From Gavia stellata (lineage: Eukaryota; Chordata; Aves; Gaviiformes; Gaviidae), in assembly GCF_030936135.1 (NCBI RefSeq), contig NC_082595.1:109322334-109386333 (forward strand): a DNA stretch of 64,000 bases, given 5' to 3'. Made by a program: the position numbers and the translations under genes. The notes under the pieces are model-generated. The model ran no database searches, was not told the DNA's origin, and worked only from the letters and a program-made list of their open reading frames with translations. Below are positions 20,623-33,062 of the stretch, one piece after another; positions within the stretch are counted from its first letter, which is position 1; every line of letters starts with the position of its first letter.

Positions 20623-22414
20623 TATGTTTGGGTGGGGAATTAGGTGTGCAGGGTATGTTTGAGGGCGCAAAGCCTGCTTGGATCATATCAGATGACTGTG
20701 AAGGGTAGGGAGAGCCCAGCCTGGTACAACCGAGTCTTAACTTCCTGCTGGGAGCAATCTCCCGGGCAAACGCAACCACGCCTGGGTTTTGCCTTGAAGG
20801 GAACAGGGTGATTCATTTCAGTGTGTAAAAAGTCAAAGCTAGGGAGTAACTGGCACTGCAGTACAGCAGGATGAGTCTGAGATGAACTACAGAGCGTGGC
20901 TTGGCAGGTACCAGTCACCTGAGAGCAGATCGTGGAGCCAGTGAACAAAAAAGGTGTCACTGTGCAGTATCTACCAAGCTTGGGGTGCAAAACAAGCTGG
21001 GGGCATCACCCAGGAGAGCAGTTATCCTGCAGGGAGCTGCCCTTTGCCTTTCTCAAGTCTGCCCCGAGCATGCCTTGAAGATAAATAGGGGGAAAAGCCT
21101 TTTATCTGAGCAGAAAAGAAGGGCAGGCGACCCAGCGGCATTGCAACACACACATTGCAGGGGGAATGTCCCACCCCATCATCCCCTTCTGCTTGGGTTG
21201 TTTTTTTTTCCCACATCATAGGAAGAAAAATGGGAAGAAAAAACGTCTTGCTGTGGTCGTCACCAGCACTCAGCTGAGCGTTCCCACTTCTCCCACGTGA
21301 GCAATGATGGAAAGACAGGTGGAAGAGCAAAAGCCATGCCGTGACCTCCATCACCCAGCCACCGAGCATCCCTGGGGATTTAAGGAGCGGAGGAGGGTGA
21401 GGAAGCAGTATGACGTGTCTTACAGGGGGAGATGTCTTAGAGGGGCAGAAAATGAGTGCAAGACATCACTGAGAGGGTCAGGAGCTGCCGATCATATGCC
21501 ATCCACATCCCTGAGCAAGATGACAGGGAAAAATGAATGTCCCCTGCCCACCTTCTTCACCCTGGAGGTTTCCCCACCCGCAGGTCCCCGCTGTGGGAGC
21601 GCTAGCTCTGCTGCATGTTGGTGGATGGGTGCTGGGACGTGCCGAAGCTTCACCCAGGCTGGAGTGATCTTATCAGAGCTGGAAAGTCCCATTCCCGGGC
21701 TGCCTCTCCTGCGATCCTCTCCCTGCAGTCCTTCTGTTTCCCTCATAAACCCATCAAAAAATAACAGTCCTGACAGGCTGGAGAAGCAAAACCCATATAA
21801 ACAAACTGACACGGAGATGGGAGAGGGGAAACGGGTACTCTGTACTCATAAATTAACCTGCTCCTGGGATCATGGTGACTTTATGGCAGAACCGATTGCC
21901 GTGGTTTTGGCACAGTTTGGTCTAGGCTGTGTAAGCCTCTCCCAAACATTTCCCAAGCTTAATTCAAGGGCCCAGAGATCACTCCTGAAAGGACATTTGG
22001 GTGCAAATGCCTCTTTTCTGGAGTCCAAAGATTTTGGTGCTGTTTTTACAGCATAAACCTCGCTGCCCGGATGGTTGGCTCAAGGCCATACTGTCTTTAG
22101 GCTGCAAATCCTGGTGAAAATCTTGCTTACATGTCCACAGCAGCAAAGTCAGGGGGTTTTGCCCCAGACGGGAGCCCAGGAACTGGGCAGTCGGCAGCAG
22201 CACTTTTTATTTTTCCTCCCATTTCCCTCATTTTTTCCTCCACTGGGGTCAGCTTGATGTCAGCATAAAAACAGCTCTCAGGACTAGGAATTTTTTTATT
22301 TGACACCACTGTCCTAACAGTCACAGCTGGAAACCGTGAGCTCCAGCAATCACTGCTCACCACTGCACAGAGCCCTCCCTGGCCTCTCTGATGCGTTGCG
22401 CAACTCCTGGACTC
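20623..22414. other. Intergenic, nothing recognised
   Basis: Unique sequence. Its longest ORF (plus-strand 21304-22056, 250 codons) resembles no known protein, has no recognisable domain, and sits without visible splice or promoter context. I treat it as chance. Confidence 0.45.
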
Positions 22415-22683
22415 CGAATTGCGGGGTGGTTGGGGTGGGAAGGGACCTGTGGAGGTCATCTGGGCCAACCCCCTGCTCAAGCAGGGCCACCCAGAGCTGG
22501 TTGCCCAGGACCATGTCCAGATGGCTGTTGAAGATCACCAAGGATGGAGACTCCACAACCTCTCTCGACAACCTGTGCCAGTGCTCGGTCACCCTCACAG
22601 TAAACAAGTGTTTCCTGATGTTCAGAGGAACCTCTTGTGTTTCATCGTGGGCCCATGGCCCCCGGTCCTGTCTTTTCTACTCT
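22415..22683 (-). repeat. CR1 LINE fragment, inverted relative to its right-hand neighbour
   Basis: Contains the CR1 blocks 'gtcatctgggccaaccccct', 'cagagctggttgcccaggac' and 'tcctgatgttcagaggaacc' in minus orientation. It abuts a plus-oriented CR1 piece that shares complementary sequence. Confidence 0.8.
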
Positions 22684-22868
22684 GAAGGTAGAATCGCCAT
22701 CCTTGGGAGAGATCTCCACCCAGGAACCTCCATCCATGGGATCTCCATCCTTGGAGATCTTCAAAACCCATCTGGACACGGTCCTGGGCAACCAGCTCTG
22801 GGCGGCCCTGCTCGAGCGGGGGGGTTGGCCCAGGTCACCTCCGGAGGTCCCCTCCCACCCCATCCGCC
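22684..22868 (+). repeat. CR1 LINE fragment
   Basis: Plus-oriented blocks 'tggagatcttcaaaaccca', 'ggtcctgggcaaccagctct' and 'tcacctccggaggtcccctc' are the reverse complement of parts of the 22415-22683 copy, so the pair forms an imperfect inverted repeat. Confidence 0.75.
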
Positions 22869-23083
22869 CTGCGGTGACTTTCCTTATGGAGAGAGTGGTG
22901 AGACACTGGAATAAGCTGCCCAGGGGGGTGGTGGAGTCACCGTCCCTGGAGGTGTTCAAGGAACGTGTGGACGAGGCACTGTGGGACATGGTTTAGTGGG
23001 CATGGTGGGGTTGGTTGGTGGTTGGACTTGATGGTCTTACAGGTCTTTTCCAACCTCAGTGACTCTGTGACTCTGTGATTCTG
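22869..23083 (+). repeat. CR1 LINE 3' end next to the PAQR8 CpG island
   Basis: From 'cttatggagagagtggtgag' through 'gaacgtgtggacgaggcac' to the tail 'gactctgtgattctg'. It ends only about 20 bp before the CpG-rich PAQR8 promoter region begins. Confidence 0.9.
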
Positions 23084-23099
23084 CCCCTCTCCCGCTGTC

Positions 23100-23850
23100 T
23101 CCCCTTGAGCTCCTCGCTCCAGCTCTGCTGCTCCGCAGCCACCCCGGGGGTGACCGGCCGTGGGCGCTCCCCCGCGTTCCAGCCCCACTTTCCCCCTGAC
23201 CCCACCTCAGGCTGCTCGGGCCCGGCCCGGCCCGCGGGGCCACCCCGGGGCGGGGCGCGCATGCGCGGGGGCGCCCGGTGGCGGCGGCGCTGCCGGAGGC
23301 GGCGGCCGCGGGAGTCGGCGGCGGCGGCGGGGAGAGCGCGGGCGGTGAGTGCGGGCGCAGCCGCCGGTCCCCTCCCCGCGGGCAGCTCCTCTCCCCCGGG
23401 GACACCCCGCCGAGGCTCCTGGGCGGGATCCGGCACGGCTCTTTCTATCCTCCGGTGAGCTCCGGCGGCCCCGCGTGGGTACGGCGGCTCCCTGCACCAC
23501 GCCCGCCGCGCCGCATCCCCGCCGCGGCTGGAGCATCCTTCCCCGCGGGGGCTGGGTCACGCCGGGGCCGGTGCGTGGGGAACACCCCGGCGCCTGCGGC
23601 CACCCTCCGGGCGGGGCCCCCGCGCGGGTAAAACACGCGGGGACGTCGAGGGGCAGGGGGGACGTCGAGGGGCAGGGGGGACGTCGAGGGGCAGGGGGGA
23701 CGCGTGATTTTCTTCCCCCCCCGCCCCTTCCACGCACAGCCGAGGGCCGTCGAGCCGCGGTCGGTCCTGCGGGCGCTGGGGGAGAGCCTGAGGAGGGGAG
23801 GAGCGCGCGGGGACCGATCGACTTTGGCCATAAGTTCTCCCCCGAGCCCC
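23100..23850 (+). promoter_or_regulatory. CpG island, probable PAQR8 promoter and non-coding exon 1
   Basis: A very GC-rich, CpG-dense block with an NRF1-type palindrome GCGCATGCGC (23257-23266) and GC boxes. A strong splice donor GGCG|GTGAGT at 23344/23345 follows a GGCGGC-rich probable 5' UTR. It is the only CpG island between MCM3 and PAQR8 and has the right orientation to start PAQR8, whose coding exon has a matching acceptor at 33008/33009. The transcription start is not fixed by the sequence. Confidence 0.65.
23641..23701 (+). repeat. 19-bp minisatellite, about 3.2 copies
   Basis: Unit gacgtcgaggggcaggggg starts at 23642, 23661 and 23680, with a partial copy at 23699. Each copy carries two CpGs. 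It lies in the CpG island just inside the probable PAQR8 intron. Confidence 0.9.
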
Positions 23851-26800
23851 CCGTGACCGCTATCTCAAGGGCTTCGTGGAGGAGAGAAGTGGGCATCGGT
23901 CATCCTCCGTGTTTGTTTTTAATAGCCGCGGGTGGATTTTCCTTGCACGACTTTGACCCCTGGGGCGTTCCGGAGGCCGCGGCAAGGAGACGCATAGTTT
24001 GGCCGTGAGCTGGGTGAAGAACCAGCTCCTGTTTGCTTTGGAGCTGCCACCTGCCCGTTGCACTTGACGCGCCCCAAGCTCGCGTCTCCAAAGGGTCGAT
24101 GAAGGGTTTTTCCCTGTTTGTCTTCTCCAGGACGCTTCGGGGATTGTTGGTCATGGTCCGCCTATTTCCCTTCTGGATTTTTCCTGAAAATACCACAAGC
24201 ATCTCACTTTTTGGGGGGTGAAAAAACATTGCAGACAGGCTTGAACCGTTCTGGTTTTCATTGAGAAAAAAATATGTGTATCTATAAGTTTGGGTAAACG
24301 TTTAACAGTCGTTTGCTCAGTGTCAAACTGACTTGTCTCCGACATGAGCAGGGTTGGGTTTCGGAGCCTCCCGGTAGCTGTGCCGGTGCGGGAAATGCGC
24401 TGGGTACGCAGGACCACCGGTCCCGCATCCGATGCTCGTTGAATAACTGCGCAGCTCCAGCGGTTCATCCCCAGGCTGCTTTGGCTGGAGCACGTGGCTT
24501 TGTACTGCGCCGCGGGACGGAGATGTGTTTGTTGTCGGACGCTGCGGGATCATCGCTTCAGAAGCGGGAAATGCCCCGGCGCGCTTTAGGTGCGGTTAGT
24601 TGGGGAGATTGCCAGCCACGGGGGGCCGGGCGGGGGGTTTGGATGAGGATGTGTGTGATGCCGCCCCGACAGCGGTCGTTGAAAAAGAGTGAAGTCATGA
24701 AAAGGTGATGAAAAAGAGTGAAGCACATACGCAGCGCTGCGCCAGAGTGAAACCCAGCGGGTCTGAGGTCTGTTTTTGCTCTCTGCCGGGGCAGGGAGGG
24801 GACAGACAGCCATCAGTTATACCGGCAGCCCGTGCTCCTGCCTTCGTGTCGGGGTGCAGGCGTTGATACGTGTTGCAAACAATTCCTAGAAACCCACGGG
24901 CTCGTCGGGCCAAACCGCGAGCCGTTACACGCTTCCTCCCGCGCAGCTGGTAGAGGTGTGGGTTAACAGCCCTGCTCGCTGCCCGATTTTCTGTTCTCTG
25001 GGCATCCTTGCTTTTATTTATTTACACCGAAGCTGCGGCCGGAGCCTCCGGCCGAGAAGAGGGTTGTGTCCCTCCGGACGCAGGGAAGGATGGATGGCCG
25101 GGGTGAGCGACGTGCCAGCAGCGCAGGCAGAGGCTGAGGGCAGGGGAGCTGCCATCATCGGTCACGTGCGTGCGCTTGCAGCTACTTGCACGTCTTGAGT
25201 CATGCACCAGCTTAATTTTTAGCTGCCAGCGGACGTGATAACCCCCGCTCCTGGGGTCAGGCCAGTGACCTTTTACTTGCGGTATCTATTTATGCTAAAG
25301 AAATTCCTCCAGAGGAATAAATTCGCAGGAAGGCTCCTGAAGCTGCGCGTTTGGTCTGCAGCTGTACATATGCAGCCATACTTTATGTCCTCTGGCCTTC
25401 AGGCTCAAGTGGAAGCTTGCTCCCAGTTGCTTTTTTATTCCCCAGTGGATCCTTGGGATCGAGTAGGGATGGAAGCACGCGGTTGCAGCGCAGCCTGCAT
25501 GCCTTGTTTGAGGGGGGAATCTGCCATCTGGTCTTTGCTGGCCCTTGCTTAGGGCTTCGTACCCCCTGGAAGGGCTGCACTGCTGTCATTGCAAACCTCA
25601 GAACTCGCTGGGAGAGGCCACGGGGTTAAATAGGAGGAGGTTCCTGGTGGGGACAAAGACTTTTAGTGCAGGGAAGAGGACAGCTCGCAGCTCCAGGGGG
25701 TTGGCACAGAGCTGCCGTCTCTCCCTGGCAGCCTGCTCTCTGCCTGCAGCAGCGGCGGTGGTGTGCATGATTTATATACATTTTTTTCTAATGACCGAAG
25801 CTCTAAAATCCGCAACCTTAAAAAAAATGGCTTTGTGCAACAGGCTTTTGTGGACGACAGCAAAGCTAAGCAGCCTCAGCCTGTAGGCTCCGGGAGATCT
25901 TTTGGCAACGGGCCGGATCCCCCGACAGTGCACGGCCAGCTTGGTTTGGTTGCTCCGCCTGCGGGCAGATGGTTCCAGGGTTGTCCCATCAGCAGATTGA
26001 TCTGAGCGCGGAGCGACGTGCTGGCTCGTTTGAGGTCTCCCTGTTCTGGAAGGCATTCCCATCTCCAGCAGATCTGTGCTGAAAGATGTGTCCCATCAAT
26101 GGGTGCTGGTCCAGTGGCTTTAGGATGGGCTCATGGCAGTGACCCCTTATGTAGGCAAAGTGGCTGCAGAAATGCAGCTCGCAGGGTGTGCACGCAGCTA
26201 CTCGGGGATGGAAGGGAAGGATAACCGTATCCCACGGACCTCACAGGGGGAAATTTAGGAGGTGAACGCGGGATGTAGCTGCAACAAGTCCAGGCTCCTT
26301 TTTCAGTCAATGGGGAGGGAAAAAAAACCCCAGGCACTTCTCTGGCACAATTCCAGCGTTGGCATCTGAAATGGGTCAGTCGTCCCACTCCATCGGTGGT
26401 CCCTGCACAACTGAATACAGCAAGCAAGGACTGGTTTGGGTGGCTGGACCAAAACCATGCCTGGGAGCGTACTAACACCTCAGCAACCTGACGGTCTCAG
26501 GTCATCGATCGGGACCGTGCCCTGGTCTTGTTTGATTAGTGGTGTATTCAAAGCCTGTAAGCGTGGGTGCTCCACCCAGGGATCTGACACCCACCTGAAA
26601 TCGCGCCCCAAAGCACTGGGGGCTGTGTTAGTTGTGTGTGGGAAAAGAAAGTGGTGAGCCGATCTGGAAAGCGCAAACAGCAAAGGTTTAGTGAGGTCAG
26701 GAAGAAAAGCTGCGGAATATTACCTCGATCTTGAGCAATTTTTGATAGGGGAGGGATGGATTTGCCAGAAGAGATAAGTCTCAGCCAGGGGCTATGGGTA

Positions 26801-29800
26801 GAAATAAGGAATATTAACATTTTTGCATCTGCCTAGTGCTGCAGATGGGTTTCTTTTTTCACACATTGAGCGTATTGGCTGTGTTATCAGTAGCATCACC
26901 AAGCTTTAACCCTGGTTAGGCATGAAGAAACCCCAGCTGCGTTTATTGCAGCAAATCACAAACGTGCCGTGGTGACCCACACTGTTCCCCAGCATGGTTT
27001 GGGAGTTAACACAGTCCAGCAGTTGTTCCCGGCGGACAGTTTGCGTGTGGCCACCCATTTCAAGGGTGTAGCAGCACGGGAGCGGCCAAGCCAGCCCGGC
27101 TGTTCTCGGAACCAAGGACTCAGCGCTGTGAAAATCAGACCCCTGCATATGATGTCCAGCTCAGGGTTTGGACTCTTGCAGTAAAGCCAGCAGCCTTGTT
27201 GAGTCTTTGGTTTCCTAACTTTGGACTTCCACTTCCCTGCTTTTCTCCCCCAAACCCTGCAGGACCTCAGGGGATCCCCCATCCTTGGTGAGATGCTGTT
27301 GACCCCCACTCAGCTTTGCTGCAGGGACACGGTATTTGCCAGCAGCTTTGTTTTGCTCTGTCCCCTCCAAGCACAGCGTTCAGTTCATCGCGCTGGCTCC
27401 GCTGCTCTCATCCCCTGGAGGCGTCCCAACGCGCAGGCAATGCCGAACCCATGTCAAGAGGCACTTGCTGCTCGGCACGGCTGAGCTGGCTGCCGGCCCG
27501 GCTTGCTTCCAGGCCAGAAATCGCAGGGGAGCTGACACTGCCATGGCTTCCGTGGGGGATCCTGCCATCTCCTGCCGGCTCTAATGGCTCATCTCCCAGC
27601 ATCACGAGACGTTTGTTTCCTGATTAGTACATGCTTGGACAAACCCTGCTTCAGCTACGTGCTCTGTGTGTGTATATGTATATAAGGAAAGGTAGAATTT
27701 GAGCCATTTTCTTTTATTTGAAATTTTCTACAAGGTTACTTTGACCCATTTTCTTAACAGATAAGGTTATTTTAAGGCTTGCCCTTCGAGGTCTCCAGTA
27801 AATCACATCCCAATACCTTTTACCTCCCAGAGCATCCTAAGCCGTGCAGAGGCCCTGTTGGATAAGTGCTTATAATAAACCCATTGGGCTGATGTAGATG
27901 TAACCGGCTACATAAGCATGTCGAGGGAAATAAAATATTCTGTTCAATGCACTGTTAAGTAGTCCCAGCACTGCCTGGTGCATTAAGAGCCCAATATCTA
28001 GTTCTCATTAGGCAGGTGAGGATTGGTATCCCCATTTAATAGACTGGGAGGTGGAAGCCCAACTTGCAGAAGTCTCGAGCACCTGGTCCCTCTCTGGTTG
28101 CGGGGATTTCCACTTCTCTGATGCTGGAGTGTATGTAGATCAGTCCTTCATACCCTGCTGCCTGCTCAGGCAGGGTTCATCCCTGGCATAAACCACCAAA
28201 TGCCTCTTTCAGTTTCTGGACCCTGTGACACTCATGTAAATCCCAATAACTCCCTGCGGAGGGGATCTGAGCGCTGTGTGCGCCTGTCGCAGTTAGGAGG
28301 AAGGTTAGCACCTGAATGTATGGCAGGAGAAGGAAGCAGGTAATACCAAGACTACATAGAAATTGCTGCTTGAGCTGGTCCGTGGTCTCTTAGTTTCTCA
28401 TCTCTGGTGGAGCCTTTCCAAAACACCAGGCAGAATGGGACCTGGGAGCTGGCACCATGCTCCCAAGCTGGTCTTTCAAAGTTTGCCCGAAGCCCTCTGC
28501 AAATGGTTTAGCTATAGGAGATGTTTGTGCTCAGGTAGGACCAGCCTGCAGGCAGCAAGCTTTGGGATGAGGCTTATCTACTGCATCTGAGGTGGGTGCA
28601 GCCTTGGTGCAGCCTCTCCCAGCCCCGGAGAGTGGAGCTGAGCTGATCTCTGCCACCCTTGTGCTGTAGGAGAGCAACACCAAAGTTAACCGCATGTAGG
28701 AAGGGGTCAGAATAAAACTCCAGGCTTCAAAATGACCTGGCATCCCTCCAGGGACTTTTGCTCAACTCCCAGAAGAGAGGAATTCAGGAATTAATCACCT
28801 GCAGCTCTCAAAACTGGCCTGTTGCCCACTGCTGCACGATCACTGCTGTTATTTTCATGCTATCCACAATAGCTTTTGGTTTTTTAAATGCAATGCATTT
28901 ATTAAAGACTTCCCCACAGCTAAGTTCCCCAGTCCTCTCTGCTTTGTTTAGCAGGAATTACTGCCTTTCTGGAAGCCTGTATTAACCTCTGATGCCTGAA
29001 TACTATTCTGCAAGCAAATACATCACTTTGGTACAGCCTCAGTCCCAGACGGTTAACGCTGAGGCAAGACTGGTGGGAAAATCAGCCGTACTCTGTAGGA
29101 AATTTTCTCATTCAAACCCCTCCATCAGACTGTGACCAAAAAGCAAAAGAGCTGGGAAAAGCTCGGGTTTCCAATTACTCTCTTCAAAAGGGAGAGAAAA
29201 ATTGGAACGGGATCATTCTCCTCCTGTGCCGCAGTTCTTATTGTGCTGTAATGATACAGCCTGGCCATCATCCACTCCCTCCTTCTCGCCTTGCAGCTCC
29301 CTCCCCGAACAAACGATACTTGGTTGCTGTTAATTGGGAGCAGCCAAAATAACTGAATCCCCCGGAGATGGGGGTGAGGACAGAATCTCAACGAGACGCC
29401 CTGCCGATGAATGTGGCTTTCAGCCGCTCCTACGCCCCCGTGAAGGGAAAAGAATAGGGGCTCTGTGAAAGTGAAACAGCTAGTGCTGACCTTGGGTTTC
29501 TGGGTTGGTTTTTTTTTTTTCCTTTCTCTCCCTTTTCTAACGTTAATTGCTCGTTGCTTTGTCCATCACATGATCGCTGGGAATTGCCAACTTGTTCTCA
29601 TTAATGTCACAAGTTCGGTTTAAAATAAGCAGTCTACCAGGTTCCTGATTTAGTGCTGTTTATCCGAGTATCAGATGTGTTTCTTGTGATTTCGGACTAT
29701 TATTTTGAAAATCTCTGACCCTCCCTCAGCCTGTTAAAAACTGGCATTTTCCAGCTATGAAAGCCTGCCTGGAAGAATCTCTTCTGTCTGCTGCTGTCAG

Positions 29801-30737
29801 GGAGATCTGCAGTGTCTAACCTCTCCCTAGCTCTGCTGAAAGGCGATGCTCGCTGTATACACTGAGCTCTCGGGATGAGAGACCGTGGCAAAATCCTGGC
29901 GCTAGCACACACCGTACAAGCCGGAGCCAGCCTGTGCCTGGTACAGAAGCTGCCTGTCTCTCTCGTATCCCTGTCAGCATGCAAAGCAGGCAGGCCACGG
30001 ATGGTGGAAGGGGTGATGTGCCCCTGGCATTGGCATGCATCCATATGCCGAGGCTTGATTGCCGTCTTCCCGTGTGTCTTCTGGTTGCCTTTGTTCTTTA
30101 TGGGCAGGTTTCAATGTATTGCTGCCTCTCTGCAGGCTATGAGCGCTCCGACCCTGCTCCTGTGCAGCTCACCTGCCCTGTCTGTGCTGTATCTGTGCTG
30201 TTTTTCCGTCCCTGATGTCCTGGGGTCCGCACTAGCATTAGCCTGTGTTCTCCAAGAGGTGGGGAGCTTCAGCATGCCCTTTCTCCTTGTACCTTACCAC
30301 CGTGATCCCCATCTCCAACATCAGTGCCTAAATACCTTTTTTGGAAGGTTTTCCAGCATCCTGCTGGGATGAATTGGGATGAAGATTCAGCACTGAGCCA
30401 GGTGTAGTGGGCCTAAATCCTTGGACCACTCTTAGTTAAAGGGAAGCTGGGAGATGGTGAGCATGGGTCCAAGCCCACTTGGTTGGGTTGTAGCAGAGCA
30501 AATGCTGGGAGAGATGTAAAACACATTATGGCAGGTTAACGGACAGGGTAGAGGAGCTTCGGACACACAAAGCACTTCAGAGTCCATATTCGCACCTCTG
30601 CACAGGGCAAAACCTTTGCATAAGGCCTGGAGATCATCAGCTGCAGACAGCAGATGTCTTGGCGTGGCAGTGAAGGAGACGTGGCCAGTGTGGGAAGGGA
30701 GCTCTTGTCTGTGCATCTAGACCAGGAAATCAAACAC

Positions 30738-30806
30738 TGGTGGTGTTAGTTAATGGTTGAACTTGATGGTCTTACAGGTCTTTTTCAACCTTAGTGATTC
30801 TGTGTC
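30738..30806 (+). repeat. CR1 3'-tail fragment
   Basis: 'ggtggtgttagttaatggtt' then 'gatggtcttacaggtctttt' and 'gattctgtg': the last 70 bp of a CR1, in the PAQR8 intron. Confidence 0.75.
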
Positions 30807-33062
30807 TTAGTATAACATCCATAAAATCTCCCTGTCCTTCCTACCCCAACATGCTCAGCCTCCAGCCAAGTTCTGGCCAGATCATCCAAAGAACATACAG
30901 GGTGAGAGGGTGAGTACTACGGTGCTGCATAGCCAGGGATGGTCTTCTTGCTTGGGCTTTGCCTTATCCTGAAGCTGAGGTCTAGAGTAAGTTGGATGAA
31001 TGAGCCTTTCTTTCTCCATCAGCTACAAGGAGCCAGAATAGACTGGCTGTACATTAGAACTGCGGAGAGGGAGTGTTGGCCCTTTTTCATACCATCCCCT
31101 CATAGGAGTACCCCAGAGTCAAAATTTGCCTTGCCTTCCTAACTTTTGGCATATATCCCCATAGAGATACACAAGCTGCTGAATGAACTGCATGTCCCCA
31201 TCACGGGTCCAGACCCCACAGACCCTTAGGAGAGAAACAAGGTCTTTGTGAATGTGCATAATATCAACCCCCCCAGCAAGTGTGCTATCTTCAGTCTTAT
31301 GCATCTGTGAAACTAAAATATAATTTGCAGGGACCTTCTGCCTTTTGTGGCTAAGGCAGCTCCATCAAACTCAGCAGCCAGATTCCCCTGTGGCAAACAA
31401 AGCAAAGAAAAAAAAAACCAGCCCTGAGAGGTGCTAAGGGAGAAAGCCTGGAAAGCGCAGGGAGAGAGAGAATTGGCTGGAAAATGTAACTTAATTATGA
31501 CAACTCCCATCTGCTAGAATACGGAAGCAACGTGAAAATATTTTGTCTGCTATCAGAGGCTTTGGGTTGCGAGAGGAAGTGGGACTTGCAACCTGGTTCA
31601 GAGTCTGTTCTGACTTTGCTCTTTGTGCTGCCTCACCCTGGGACTGTTTGACGGGTCCCATCTCTCTGCTTTCACTCTCTCTCCGTGTTTAACACCTTCC
31701 CATCCTCTGTGTCTCCAGCCTAGTGTGGGTCTCACATCATGTGCCCATGCAAACTAATCCTCTGTCTCACCTCTGGCAGCAGCTGGTATCTGATGCAACA
31801 GAGGAAAAATAAGCCGTTACCCACACTCAGGCAAAATACTCATTTGCATTTACTTATTTTTGGCCATCTCCATCCACTGCCGCTTTGGTTTGGTGCTTAT
31901 AAGATTAGGAGGCAGGCTCCACTCCCACAAACATGTGTGTGTTGGCTGCACAGGGGTAACCACAGCCCTGCAGAGTCTGGTGGGGCTCCCATCAGCATCA
32001 ATTTCAGTTCAAGCATGGACATCTGTGTGATGAGTTCTTCTCTTTTTTGTGCGGAATAAAACAGCAGCAGGGAAGAGAAATATCTAGGATGGAAGGGAAA
32101 CAGAGTATTGAGAATTAATTCAATGCTGTGAGATAGTCTCCAGACATTAGGATCCTGCTGTGCCCTGAATCTGAATCTTTCCAGCCAGAGCTTAGCAACT
32201 CTGGAGGTTGCCAAGGAGCAGAGCAGAGCAGGCAGAGGAGTGCCCAGCACTGGGGTTTGTCGGCTCTGAGCATCCAGGCACATCTTGTCTGGCAGCCCCT
32301 CAGCATGGCTCCGTGGATGCTCCCAAGGCTTCAGTGCTATACCCAAACTGCAGCCAGCTCTGATGCAGAGCCCCTTGTTTCTCCATCACCTCCCAGTCCT
32401 GCTGCTTCTTACATGTGGAGGGAGGAGGGCTGCAGATTTGGGACCGTGGATTTCTCCACCCTCACTGCAGCATCCCTCGGTGTGCAACCCATATGCAAGT
32501 TGCGTGGCGGGGAAGCTGGGCTTATTTGCAACCTCCGTGATTTGGCTGGGACCCTCTTCACTAGGGTGCAGAAAGGCAGGTTATCCCTTAGATAAGTAAT
32601 TTCACCCTAATTTTGTCCCTGAGCAGTATGTTCTGTGGAAAGGGGTGAAAAATCCCTTCCGCAAATCATCAGATGCTTTCTTGACATCTAACTGCTGCTT
32701 GCACCCCCTTACTGGCAGCTCCTGGCTGCTCCTGAACATGCTCCAAGCTGAGTGTCCAAGGAAGTGGGGCAGAAGGGCAGGCTTGTGACTTTGCTGTGCC
32801 CATCTGACATAGGCTGAACTGCAGGGACAGGGCTGTGCCATCCTTCTCCAAGCTGAATTTAGGTCTGCCAAGTCAAGAAAAGCCCCTTTCCCCTAAGAAC
32901 AGGGCCAGTGCCTCGATAGCGCTATGGCTTATCCCACCCAGGAATGGCAGCATGCTCTTCTCCCCGATGCATCACTGTTAACGTTTCTTCTTTCTCCCCT
33001 CCCTGCAGGGCACAAAGGCGACGTTCCCCAGAGCCAGGCTCACAGCCGCCGCACACAGCGAG

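Larger units (their letters stand above)
23345..33008 (+). other. Probable PAQR8 5' UTR intron
   Basis: Bounded by donor GTGAGT (23345) and a pyrimidine-rich acceptor ending CCCTGCAG (33008). Inside are a 19-bp minisatellite (23641-23701), a CR1 tail (30738-30806) and otherwise unique non-coding DNA. The open stretches within it, for example minus-strand 32922-33305 opposite PAQR8, are shadows or chance. Additional non-coding exons cannot be excluded. Confidence 0.55.

Noticed and set aside
21304-22056. 250-codon plus-strand open frame in intergenic DNA
   Set aside because: No recognisable domain, low-complexity mixed composition, no promoter, poly(A) signal or splice context. Length alone is weak evidence in this GC-rich stretch.
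23207-24008. Long frames on both strands in the PAQR8 CpG island
   Set aside because: GC-driven absence of stops. The sequence is a promoter/5' UTR with a minisatellite, and the peptides have no domain.
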